A DNA stretch of 21,800 nt from CAYRZL01 sp964428795. Lineage in GTDB: Bacteria > Bacillota > Clostridia > Lachnospirales > Lachnospiraceae. A model generated the notes under the pieces. It did no database searches and was not told the origin of the DNA. It worked only from the letters and a program-made list of their open reading frames with translations. This document shows positions 1 to 7,328 of this stretch, one piece after another. Position 1 is the stretch's first letter, and each line of letters begins with the position of its first letter. The DNA lies in contig CAYRZL010000044.1 of assembly GCA_964428795.1 (NCBI GenBank), forward strand, positions 1 to 21,800. Direction: 5' to 3'. The position numbers and the translations under genes were made by a program.

Positions 1-5
1 CTCAT

Positions 6-251
6 TGCATCCTCGCTCCTTTTTGTTTTCCATCACACAGTATAACAGAAAAAGACTGCCTTATCAATTCACCGATGTCTCTTTCACATAATACTCCAGT
101 ACATACTTTTTCCCATTTCTAGAGTCAACCTTCTCCTCACTATAAGAAAAAGAGAAGCCACATGATAACTGCAAATTACGCGATGCAATACTCAATTTTG
201 TTTTGACAGTTCACGCAGGTCATTTTTCCAATATAAAAACACACACTTCTT
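6..251. other. Intergenic region with possible gene remnant
   Basis: No convincing intact gene is visible between the end of larE and the left edge. On the minus strand a 15-codon ORF (176-223) begins MTCVNCQNKIE, which resembles the MTCxxC start of heavy-metal-associated domains. In the next frame a short ORF (about 64-209) encodes protein-like sequence ending GKKYVLEYYVKETSVN. The two could be pieces of one decayed, frameshifted gene, but neither has a good ribosome binding site together with a full-length frame. No terminator hairpin is obvious after larE. Confidence 0.25.
39..67 (-). promoter_or_regulatory. Promoter of a gene that starts at the left edge
   Basis: On the minus strand a -35 TTGATA (62-67) and a -10 TATACT (39-44) are separated by 17 nt. 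Downstream, AAGGAG and a second GAGG precede an ATG at 3-5, so a minus-strand gene probably begins in the last few bases. An alternative open frame starting at 31-33 (MENKKERGCNE) has no ribosome binding site. The product cannot be named from this window. Confidence 0.55.
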
Positions 252-1091
252 TCAGATGTTTTCATCTTTCAACACCTCATTCATACTTCCGGTACGATAT
301 CCCAGAAGATCCAGTGTCACATAGGAAAACCCAAATGTCTGGAACTTCTCATAAATATCTTTTCGGATCTCTTCCTGCATGATCTTATCAAATTCCTCAG
401 GAAGAATCTCAATCCTTGCAATTTTATCATGGATACGCACTCTCACCTGATGAAATCCCAGATCTAAAAGAAGCTGCTCCGCCCGATCCACCATAGATAA
501 TTTTTCTCTGGATATGGTCTCTCCGTAAACAAATCTGGATGACAGACAGGCAAACGACTGTTTATTCCAGGTAGGCAGCCGCAACTCTTTCGATAATGCT
601 CGGATATCCTGCTTGCTAAGCCCACATGCCCGGAGCGGACTTTTTATTCCAAGCTCCGCTACCGCCTGAAGGCCCGGACGATAATCTCCGTTATCATCCA
701 GATTGGAACCCTCCGCAATGGCCTCCAGCCCTTCTTTCTCTGCAATCTCACCTATTTTTTCAAATAACTCTTTTTTGCAGAGATAGCAGCGGTTTTTCGG
801 ATTCCGGCAAAATCCTTCTATCTCCAACTCCTCCGATTCCACTATAATATGGCGTATTCCCTCTTTTATGCAGAATGTCTTTGCCTCCTCCAATTCCCGT
901 TTTGGAAACGAACAGGACGTTGCTGTCACCGCAATACACTTTTCACCCAATTCATCATGTGCCGCCTTTAAAAGAAACGTGGAATCCACTCCGCCGGAAA
1001 AGGCGATTGCAGCACTGCCAAGCGCTCTGAGATACTGCTTTAATGCTTCCCGTTTATCTTTCTGTTCCTGTGTTACAATTCCAATATCCAT
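252..1091 (-). CDS. larE: LarE-family ATP-dependent sacrificial sulfur transferase
   Basis: Predicted cytoplasmic PP-loop ATP pyrophosphatase of 279 residues, the usual LarE length. The PP-loop SGGVDST is at residues 32-38, an RCYLCK motif (C102, C105) is typical of the family, and C182 sits in ACLSSR, where the sacrificial cysteine of LarE lies. In lactate racemase cofactor synthesis LarE adenylates a carboxylate of the nicotinate-derived precursor and donates sulfur to make a thiocarboxylate. Members with three conserved cysteines can instead hold a [4Fe-4S] cluster that supplies sulfur; C102, C105 and C182 would allow this. The gene starts 3 nt after the ATP-grasp stop and is probably co-transcribed with it. 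No larA, larB or larC is in the window, so the acceptor may not be the nickel-pincer cofactor. The family call is secure; the substrate is unknown. Confidence 0.85.
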   Translation of the reverse strand: MDIGIVTQEQKDKREALKQYLRALGSAAIAFSGGVDSTFLLKAAHDELGEKCIAVTATSCSFPKRELEEAKTFCIKEGIRHIIVESEELEIEGFCRNPKNRCYLCKKELFEKIGEIAEKEGLEAIAEGSNLDDNGDYRPGLQAVAELGIKSPLRACGLSKQDIRALSKELRLPTWNKQSFACLSSRFVYGETISREKLSMVDRAEQLLLDLGFHQVRVRIHDKIARIEILPEEFDKIMQEEIRKDIYEKFQTFGFSYVTLDLLGYRTGSMNEVLKDENI

Positions 1092-1094
1092 AAA

Positions 1095-2321
1095 TCAATT
1101 TTCCTCTCCATCTTCTGCAATACAGGATAATTTGCACTGTTCATGAACAAAATGGTTAAATTCAAATACCTGCTGTTCCTCCTCCAGTCGGACGGTATAC
1201 ATTTGATTTCCCATGGTACGAACCATCATTTCCGGCATTCTTTCACACATCATGATTGCGCTTCCATACCGTTCTAAAATTTCCTCATGCGTATGAACAT
1301 ACTGTTTTCCATCTTTCCTGCTGGCATAAGCACAAAAATATTCCTTTTCCGGTTCCGGGACAAAACGCTTTCCCTCTGTAACCATATCGGCCCATATCTG
1401 GTAAACATCCACACTGTGAGCAAAATTCATCATATCAGGAGTATAACCGCCGGCAGGTCTCATATTTACCTCCAATGCAACAAAATCACCGATTTCGCCC
1501 AGATTCTTTTTTGGTTTCGTCAATCTGAAAAACTCCAGGTGCACAAACCGACAAAATGCGCCAAAGGATTTTATTGTTTTTCTCCCAAGGTCACGCAAAG
1601 ACTCCGGAACATTTTTATGGGTATAATAAGCCAGATCCAAATCCTGATTCACAATATCCGCTATGGAAGGAGGCCAGACTGTCATTGACTCAAACAATGG
1701 ATTTCCGTCAGAATCCGTAATCGCATCGTAGGAGCAGATATCTCCCGTAATAAACTCTTCACACACATAATTTTCCTCCGGCTTTATCTCGAAAAACTTT
1801 TTCAGTTCCTCCTCTGACCGGATTTTATATGTATCTGCTGCCCCAACCCCATGCTCCGGCTTTGCAATCACAGGATATCCAACTCCCGAGACAAATTCCG
1901 CAGTGTCTGCATAATCGACCACCTTATGCCCTCTGGCCGTAGGAACTCCGCCCAACTCATATTTTATTTTCATTGAAGCCTTACTTTTAAAAAATGAAAC
2001 CTGATCACTTTTTATACCTGTATTAACATTAAAATCTGTCCGAAGCCTTGCATCCTGTTCCAGCCAATACTCATTATTCGATTCTATCCAATCGATCCTT
2101 CCATATTTAGATGCAAAAAAAGCAACCGCGCGATACATATCGTCATAGTTTTCCATACTTGGGACAAAATAGTATTCTGTCAGGGAATTTCTGACATTTT
2201 CATCCAGTGAATCATAGGAAGCATCACCGATTCCCAAAACATTCGCACCGTTCTTTTTCAGTCTGTCACAAAAATTCCAGTATGTACGCGGAAAATGTGG
2301 AGAAATAAATACAAAATTCAT
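1095..2321 (-). CDS. ATP-grasp domain ligase of unknown substrate
   Basis: A 408-residue soluble protein with the ATP-grasp layout: an N-terminal Rossmann-like preATP domain (MNFVFISPHFPRTYW), a central ATP-binding region with the lysine motif AKPEHGVGA at 153-161, acidic residues EEF at 188-190, and the metal-binding E284 and N286 in LEVNMRPAGGY. ATP-grasp ligases activate a carboxylate as an acyl phosphate and join it to an amine or thiol. I do not recognise a specific subfamily. It has its own promoter and an AAGGAA ribosome binding site, and is followed after 3 nt by the LarE-family gene. This suggests the pair acts on one small molecule, perhaps by ligation plus sulfur insertion. It could instead be a peptide or amino-acid ligase unrelated to sulfur. 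Confidence 0.75.
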   Translation of the reverse strand: MNFVFISPHFPRTYWNFCDRLKKNGANVLGIGDASYDSLDENVRNSLTEYYFVPSMENYDDMYRAVAFFASKYGRIDWIESNNEYWLEQDARLRTDFNVNTGIKSDQVSFFKSKASMKIKYELGGVPTARGHKVVDYADTAEFVSGVGYPVIAKPEHGVGAADTYKIRSEEELKKFFEIKPEENYVCEEFITGDICSYDAITDSDGNPLFESMTVWPPSIADIVNQDLDLAYYTHKNVPESLRDLGRKTIKSFGAFCRFVHLEFFRLTKPKKNLGEIGDFVALEVNMRPAGGYTPDMMNFAHSVDVYQIWADMVTEGKRFVPEPEKEYFCAYASRKDGKQYVHTHEEILERYGSAIMMCERMPEMMVRTMGNQMYTVRLEEEQQVFEFNHFVHEQCKLSCIAEDGEEN

Positions 2322-2349
2322 AATATTTTTTCCTTTTCGTTTTTGTATT

Positions 2350-2378
2350 ATTATAAACCTATTTATCCGATATGTAAA
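2350..2378 (-). promoter_or_regulatory. Promoter of the ATP-grasp/larE pair
   Basis: The minus strand has TTTACA (2373-2378), a 17-nt spacer and TATAAT (2350-2355), a near-consensus vegetative promoter about 30 bp before the ATG at 2321. It separates this pair from the upstream ABC transporter operon. Confidence 0.7.
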
Positions 2379-2415
2379 TGTTTCTTCTGTTTTTTCAGAA
2401 TGCTATTTTAAATAC

Positions 2416-2456
2416 AGATTGAGTACATGATCTCTACTAAATCATGTACTCAATCT
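2416..2456 (-). terminator. Perfect 16-bp inverted repeat at the ssuB-like gene end
   Basis: The arms 2416-2431 (AGATTGAGTACATGAT) and 2441-2456 (ATCATGTACTCAATCT) are perfect reverse complements around a 9-nt loop. The right arm lies in the last codons of the ABC ATPase, and its TAG stop (2437-2439) is in the loop. No U-run follows on the minus strand, so it may act as an RNA-stabilising 3' hairpin or a Rho-dependent or weak terminator rather than a classic intrinsic terminator. Confidence 0.5.
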
Positions 2457-3228
2457 CCGATTCCGTCTCATCAAAAAATTCTTTATAGATTTCTCTTCGG
2501 ATTTCCGAAAAATCAATCCCCGTTCTTTTGCGGGGACGAGCCAGCTTCACATCAACAATTTTTTTAATGGTGCCTGGTCTGCTGGACAGGACGACAACCC
2601 GATCCGCAAGAAAAACCGCTTCGTCAATATCATGAGTGACAAGCACCATCGTAATATGCTCTTCCTTCCAAATTCTTAAAATTTCCGTCTGCATATTGAT
2701 CCTTGTAATAGCATCCAAAGCTCCAAATGGCTCATCCAGAAGCAGAAGCCTGGGCTTTTGAATCAGACTTCTCGCAATACTGACTCTCTGCTGCATGCCT
2801 CCTGAGAGCTGGGAAATCGAAGCATTTGCAAAGCTTTCCAGCTCTACCAGCTTCAAAAGCTCGTTTACTCTGGCTTCAACACCTTTTTTCCCCAGCTTTT
2901 TCCGCTCCGCATCAGAGAGTCCAAAGGCAATATTGTCTTTCACCTTCAGCCATGGAAATAATCTGGATTCCTGAAAGATCATACCCCGTTCCAGGCTTGG
3001 CATGCTGATCTTTTTCCCATCCATTATAATATTTCCATGCTCAATGGTCTCCAAACCGCCGATCATACGAAGCAGTGTACTTTTTCCACAACCGGAAAAA
3101 CCTACGATACAGATAAACTCACCCTCTTTGACCTGAAAATCTATATCATTTAAAACCTGCATTTTTTCCCCGTTGATATTAAAATACTTATTTACATGAT
3201 CAATTTCCAAGATATGTTCTTCCATCAC
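2437..3228 (-). CDS. ABC transporter ATPase, SsuB/TauB/NrtD type
   Basis: A 263-residue cytoplasmic ATPase that would power the importer encoded upstream. The Walker A GFSGCGKST is at 43-51, the Q-loop Q86 follows, the signature LSGGM is at 141-145, Walker B LLLLDEP at 161-167, and the switch histidine H199 in LVTHD. The sequence after Walker B and the ending about LARPRKR are typical of the nitrate/sulfonate/taurine importer ATPases. It abuts the permease stop codon, so it is translationally coupled. GTG at 3228 lies 8 nt from AGGAGG; the ATG at 3225 is the alternative start. The family does not tell sulfonate from nitrate, bicarbonate or thiamine-precursor substrates; the sulfur context favours an organosulfur compound. 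Confidence 0.9.
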   Translation of the reverse strand: MMEEHILEIDHVNKYFNINGEKMQVLNDIDFQVKEGEFICIVGFSGCGKSTLLRMIGGLETIEHGNIIMDGKKISMPSLERGMIFQESRLFPWLKVKDNIAFGLSDAERKKLGKKGVEARVNELLKLVELESFANASISQLSGGMQQRVSIARSLIQKPRLLLLDEPFGALDAITRINMQTEILRIWKEEHITMVLVTHDIDEAVFLADRVVVLSSRPGTIKKIVDVKLARPRKRTGIDFSEIRREIYKEFFDETESEIEYMI

Positions 3229-3999
3229 TCAGTGAACCTCCTGCTTCTTTTGAATCCCTGCCACGATTGCGTTAATGATACAGCCAAGCACGCCGATCAC
3301 AAATACGCCTCCCAGCATCTTTGCCGGCTGTGCCATTTCTCTGGCATAAGTGACCATATAACCCAAACCGGAGGAAGCGGCAAACATTTCCGCACCGATC
3401 ACGCCCATCAATGCACTTCCTGAGGCAATCCGCAGCCCAGTAAATATACTGGGCAGAGCTGCCGGAAGAACAACCTTTGTAATGACCGTCAGTCTTGATT
3501 TCATAAATATGGTTGCAACTTCCAGATACTTTTTATCCACGTTTGTGATTCCTCCAATTACATTTAAAAGTACCGGCCAGAAGGTTCCGATCGCAATGAC
3601 AATAATCTTGGAGTTTTCATCTATTCCGACCCAGAGGATCAAAACAGGTACCCATGCAATGATCGGAATTGGACGCAATACTTCTACCAGCAGTTTCAAA
3701 AAAGCATTCGCTTTCGGGAACAAACCCAGTAAGATTCCTGCCAGAACCCCAAATACGGAGCCAAACATATATCCGAAAAATACTCTCCGCAAGCTGATAA
3801 AAATATCTTTTTCAAGCTTTCCGTTAAGAATCAGCTCCCACAGAGTATACCCGATTTTTGTCGGTCTCGGCATGATCGTTTCCTTGATCAACCCATTTCT
3901 TGCACATATTTCCCATACAAGCAGCAGAAGCGCCGGAACGATCAGGGAAATTAAAAATTCTACTGTTTTTTTTCCTGCTTTATTCATTTTTTTACCCAT
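3229..3999 (-). CDS. ABC transporter permease, SsuC/TauC type
   Basis: A 256-residue inner membrane protein with about six hydrophobic segments and a binding-protein-dependent permease domain. The cytoplasmic EAA-like loop that contacts the ATPase is visible around EVATIFMKSR...LPAALPSIFTGLR. The N-terminus, with hydrophobic IVPALLLLVWEI and then a PRPTKI-like stretch, is characteristic of the SsuC/TauC/NrtB group. It starts 3 nt after the flavoprotein stop and ends one base before the ATPase, as expected for one operon. It would form the homodimeric channel fed by the lipoprotein encoded at 6031-7122. The start at 3999 has only a weak ribosome binding site; an ATG four codons later is possible. 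Confidence 0.9.
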   Translation of the reverse strand: MGKKMNKAGKKTVEFLISLIVPALLLLVWEICARNGLIKETIMPRPTKIGYTLWELILNGKLEKDIFISLRRVFFGYMFGSVFGVLAGILLGLFPKANAFLKLLVEVLRPIPIIAWVPVLILWVGIDENSKIIVIAIGTFWPVLLNVIGGITNVDKKYLEVATIFMKSRLTVITKVVLPAALPSIFTGLRIASGSALMGVIGAEMFAASSGLGYMVTYAREMAQPAKMLGGVFVIGVLGCIINAIVAGIQKKQEVH

Positions 4000-4001
4000 A
4001 T

Positions 4002-6011
4002 CTAAAGAATATATCCCGCATCAAATCCGGTCTCCACCGCATGCGGCACATCCAGGTCATCTCCCAGAACATCTCCGGCATAGATCACTTCAGGAGCCGA
4101 ATCCCGAAATGCATCTCCCCTTTCCGTCAGCGGTTTTGTACCAACTGCGTAGATGACACTGTCTGCCTCCAGGATAAATTCTCCCTTTACTTTACTGATA
4201 ACTTTTACACCCTCATCCAATATCTCTATTGCCTCTGTTGCTTCCAGAGTATCTACCTTCCGGTTTTCCAGTTCCTGCAGCAGAGAAACTCTCAGCGATA
4301 ATTCACAGGTCGGCAGAATGTAATCTGTCTGTTCCACAACGGTCACCTCATGGTTATGCTCCGCAAGATAAAGTGCCAGTTCGGTACCTACATAACTGCC
4401 CCCGATGATAACAACTTTCTTTCCGTACCTCTCAGGCCGACTGAAAGCGCCCATAGAAGGAACCGCTTTTTCTATTCCCGGTATGTGCGGTATTTTCTGC
4501 TTTGCGCCCAGTGCAATGACCGCAGCATCCACACAGGACTCTCTGATCAGCTCGGGTGTAGCTTTTGTGCCGATCCTCAGAGTAATGTTATCATTATTTC
4601 TGATCTTTCTCTCCAAATATTCATGATATGCTTTCAGTTCCCCTTTAAAGCTTACTTCATCCGTCAGCTTGATCTGCCCTCCAAGGGTTCCGGAGCTTTC
4701 ATAGAGTGTTACCTTATGCCCTCTCTCTGCCGCTGTAATTGCTGCATTCATTCCCGCCGGGCCGCCTCCCACGACTGCAATATTTTTTACCCTTTCCGGC
4801 TTCGGCAACAGCTTTTTACTGATTCCATGAAATGCCAGCGGATTCACAGCACACCTGCTGTCAAAGGTGGTTTCCTCCATCAGACACAGCTCCTTGCCCT
4901 TAAACAAAGCTTTTCGTCTACCATGATCCAGACAGTAATCACAGCGCAGGCAAGGTCTGATGTCCTCCGTCTGACCGGCTTTCGCCTTATTGACCCAGTC
5001 CGGATCTGCGATCAGGGAACGACATAGAAGAATATAATCTGCTTTTCCCTCCGCTATAAGCTGCTCTGCCTCCTCCGCTGTGGAAATATACCCCACAACA
5101 CCGATTGGAATATGGATGCCCGGTGTGTTTTTTATGATTTCACTTGCCCACGCATTATGTACCTTTGGAAGCACATAGGTCGGATGCATTTTTGCCCGGG
5201 TCGTATTGTCCAGTCTGGTCCCGCAGGTAATATGAGCCATATCTGCATAATCCTGCAAATAAAGCAGCTGCTGTGCGGTGTCTTCCGGTGTGATTCCTCC
5301 TTCTACCTCATCGCTTCCATCCAGCCGCAGTTCAATGATCATATCATCTCCCACAGCCTCACGCACCGCCTTCAGGATACGAAGCGGAAATCTTACGCGA
5401 TTTTCCACAGAACCTCCATACTCGTCATTTCGCTTGTTGCTGAGCGGTGAGAGAAAATCGTGTACAAGCCAGCCATGGGCAAAATGGAGTTGAATCCCAT
5501 CGAAGCCGGAACGCTTTGCATTTCTGCAAATAGCGGCATACTGTTGAATTATCTCCTTCATATCCTGTTCATCCAGCGCTTTCACATGATTTCCCTGGTA
5601 CTCTCCTTCCGTGGATGCCAGAATCGGTACTTTTTTATTTGCCATTACCGCAGCACATCTTCCTGCGTGAGTAAGCTGAAGAAAGCTTTTTGCCTGGTAG
5701 GCATGAACAGATCTCTGCAGCAGGTGCATTCTCGCATGATTCCCATTTCCCGGATCCACCAACAAATCGTCTCTCTGATCCGGATCTGTAGAAATCAAAA
5801 CAGGCAGAATGACAGAGGCTGCGCCCCCTTTCGCAAGGTCATTAAAATAAAGCAGACCAAATTCATTCAAGGTATGGTTTACGTCTAATCCATAAAAATT
5901 GTAGATTGCATTTGGCGCACACAATACTCTGTTTTTAAACGGAGTCTTTGCGCTTTTTACATAAAGCGGTTCAAATAGGTGCGGATATTTCTTTTGATTT
6001 ACAACTGTCAT
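4002..6011 (-). CDS. Old-Yellow-Enzyme-type FMN/Fe-S/FAD oxidoreductase
   Basis: A 669-residue NAD(P)H:flavin oxidoreductase of the 2,4-dienoyl-CoA reductase, enoate reductase and trimethylamine dehydrogenase group. Residues 1-350 form the FMN TIM barrel, with AHGWLVHDFLSP and NDEYGGSVENR. Cysteines C354, C357, C360 and C387 (with an extra C376) can bind a [4Fe-4S] cluster, followed by FAD (GGGPAG, 415-420) and NAD(P) (GGSYVG, 537-542) motifs. The expected CxxCxxxC-x11-C spacing is changed to CxxCxxC with a longer insert before C387. The tyrosine of the usual HGYL motif is W181. I chose the ATG at 6011 (GGAG, 6-nt spacer) over an upstream TTG at 6023. Its place between binding protein and permease implies that it processes the imported compound; the substrate is unknown. 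Confidence 0.85.
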   Translation of the reverse strand: MTVVNQKKYPHLFEPLYVKSAKTPFKNRVLCAPNAIYNFYGLDVNHTLNEFGLLYFNDLAKGGAASVILPVLISTDPDQRDDLLVDPGNGNHARMHLLQRSVHAYQAKSFLQLTHAGRCAAVMANKKVPILASTEGEYQGNHVKALDEQDMKEIIQQYAAICRNAKRSGFDGIQLHFAHGWLVHDFLSPLSNKRNDEYGGSVENRVRFPLRILKAVREAVGDDMIIELRLDGSDEVEGGITPEDTAQQLLYLQDYADMAHITCGTRLDNTTRAKMHPTYVLPKVHNAWASEIIKNTPGIHIPIGVVGYISTAEEAEQLIAEGKADYILLCRSLIADPDWVNKAKAGQTEDIRPCLRCDYCLDHGRRKALFKGKELCLMEETTFDSRCAVNPLAFHGISKKLLPKPERVKNIAVVGGGPAGMNAAITAAERGHKVTLYESSGTLGGQIKLTDEVSFKGELKAYHEYLERKIRNNDNITLRIGTKATPELIRESCVDAAVIALGAKQKIPHIPGIEKAVPSMGAFSRPERYGKKVVIIGGSYVGTELALYLAEHNHEVTVVEQTDYILPTCELSLRVSLLQELENRKVDTLEATEAIEILDEGVKVISKVKGEFILEADSVIYAVGTKPLTERGDAFRDSAPEVIYAGDVLGDDLDVPHAVETGFDAGYIL

Positions 6012-6030
6012 GATCTTCTCCAATCTTCCT

Positions 6031-7122
6031 TTATTCCTGCTCCTCCAGTAACTGCTTTGCTCTGTCCAGATATGTCTGATCCGTCACAGACTTTATATCC
6101 AGATCTTCAATCGTCTCCTGAGAAATCAGAAAATCAATAGTTCCCTGTACGCGTTCATAAAAATCATCATCAAAATCCAGATCAAAGGTTACATCTTGAT
6201 AAGTTGCAAGACTCTCCAAAGGAATATCAAACCGTTCCGCTGTCAACGCCTGCACCTCATCTCTGTTATTCTCAAAGTAATCATAATCATACAACAGTGC
6301 TTCCAGATAAATCGAGACGATTTCAGGATTTGCTTCTGCAAAATCTGAATTTGCGACAAACACTGCCTTTCCAAGAGCAATTACAGGCGCGTCAACCTGA
6401 GTTCCCGCACCGGCGCTTTCTATCGTGGTTGCAAGTGACTGATCTGTAATAACCGCATCGACCTCGTCCCCTTCCAATGCAGCCATGAAATCCGTATCGG
6501 CAAGATTTACCAGCTCAATGTCATCCGTTGTCAATTCCTCTGTTTCCAATGCCCTGACCAAAAACAAATGTGCGTTTGTTCCAATGCTTACTGCAACCTT
6601 TTTTCCCACAAGATCTGCAATACTCTCGATCCCGGATCCCTCGTCTGCTACAATTACAGTCGTATTTTTTGTGTCATCGTTATATTGCGCACAAATTCCA
6701 ACCAACGAATATCCTGCCGCTGCCGATGTAATAAAAGGAGTATCTCCCACAAAGCCGCCTACATCCAATCCACCGGATGACATTGACTGCAGCAGCTCCG
6801 GGCCGCTGGAAAATTCATAAAATTCCAAATCTACTCCAATTTCTTGCAATGCATTTTCCAGAAAATGATTCTGCTCTTCCAGTGCGATAAATGCATCCCC
6901 GAACTTCGGCTGATAACCAACCCGGAGAACCGAAGCCTCGTTTTCTTTCGTTTCACTTTCACCGCCAGTCTTTGAAACGTCACTTTCTGCATTGCTGTCA
7001 TTTTCTGACAGATCTGCAGCGGTATCCTGCGTATTCTGCGCATCCGACGTGCCACATCCGGTCAATATGCTTCCTGTTATAAATACACCTGCAAAAATAA
7101 TAGCCAATACGTTCTTTTTCAT
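6031..7122 (-). CDS. ABC transporter substrate-binding lipoprotein, SsuA/TauA type
   Basis: A 363-residue lipoprotein with a KK-plus-hydrophobic signal peptide and the lipobox LTGC, so lipidation would be at C23. A low-complexity Asp/Glu/Ser/Thr linker (about 25-65) tethers the domain, which begins LRVGYQPKFGDAF. The pattern FSSGPELLQSMSSGGLDVGGFVGDTPFI is typical of the NMT1/SsuA-like binding proteins for sulfonates, taurine, nitrate and thiamine precursors. It is the first gene of the importer operon, ahead of the flavoprotein, permease and ATPase genes. It has an AGGAGG ribosome binding site that lies partly inside an 11-bp inverted repeat. An alkanesulfonate or another organosulfur ligand is inferred from the neighbouring sulfur genes, not shown by binding residues. 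Confidence 0.9.
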   Translation of the reverse strand: MKKNVLAIIFAGVFITGSILTGCGTSDAQNTQDTAADLSENDSNAESDVSKTGGESETKENEASVLRVGYQPKFGDAFIALEEQNHFLENALQEIGVDLEFYEFSSGPELLQSMSSGGLDVGGFVGDTPFITSAAAGYSLVGICAQYNDDTKNTTVIVADEGSGIESIADLVGKKVAVSIGTNAHLFLVRALETEELTTDDIELVNLADTDFMAALEGDEVDAVITDQSLATTIESAGAGTQVDAPVIALGKAVFVANSDFAEANPEIVSIYLEALLYDYDYFENNRDEVQALTAERFDIPLESLATYQDVTFDLDFDDDFYERVQGTIDFLISQETIEDLDIKSVTDQTYLDRAKQLLEEQE

Positions 7123-7171
7123 AGATAAATCTCCTCCTTCATTGATTTTCTTAAATTATTGAGATTTATCT
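7123..7171 (-). promoter_or_regulatory. Inverted repeat in the leader of the importer operon
   Basis: AGATAAATCTC (7161-7171 read on the minus strand) and GAGATTTATCT (7123-7133) are perfect 11-bp reverse complements separated by 27 nt. The second arm lies directly before the ATG of the binding protein and overlaps the end of its AGGAGG. In RNA that contains both arms the hairpin could hide the ribosome binding site. It could also be a DNA operator. Confidence 0.5.
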
Positions 7172-7172
7172 T

Positions 7173-7200
7173 ATTATACGTTTTCCTAAATTTTGCTCAA
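7173..7200 (-). promoter_or_regulatory. Proximal promoter of the importer operon
   Basis: TTGAGC (7195-7200), a 16-nt spacer and TATAAT (7173-7178) on the minus strand. Transcription would begin near 7166, inside the first arm of the leader inverted repeat. Confidence 0.6.
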
Positions 7201-7210
7201 TGGACTATGT

Positions 7211-7240
7211 TTTATATTTTTTCCATATGAATTTTGTCAA
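7211..7240 (-). promoter_or_regulatory. Distal promoter of the importer operon
   Basis: A consensus TTGACA (7235-7240) is 18 nt from TATAAA (7211-7216) on the minus strand. The spacer contains CATATGG, a motif also present in the metY promoter region. Transcripts from here would carry the complete leader hairpin. Confidence 0.6.
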
Positions 7241-7268
7241 ACAATAACTGCATTCTCATCATCCATGC

Positions 7269-7318
7269 AAAAAAAAGCGCTTCCAATGACATCATAATAA
7301 TATCATCAGAAACGCCTC
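7269..7318 (-). terminator. Intrinsic terminator after cysK
   Basis: On the minus strand GGCGTTTC pairs with GAAGCGCT (7277-7284), with wobble pairs, and is followed by a run of eight T residues. The loop can partly fold further through TGATGA and TGTCA. It ends the nine-gene sulfur operon. Confidence 0.7.
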
Positions 7319-7328
7319 TGCCATCGCC

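Noticed and set aside
252..1091. Nickel-pincer (lactate racemase) cofactor operon
   Set aside because: Only a LarE-family gene is present; larA, larB and larC are absent from the window.
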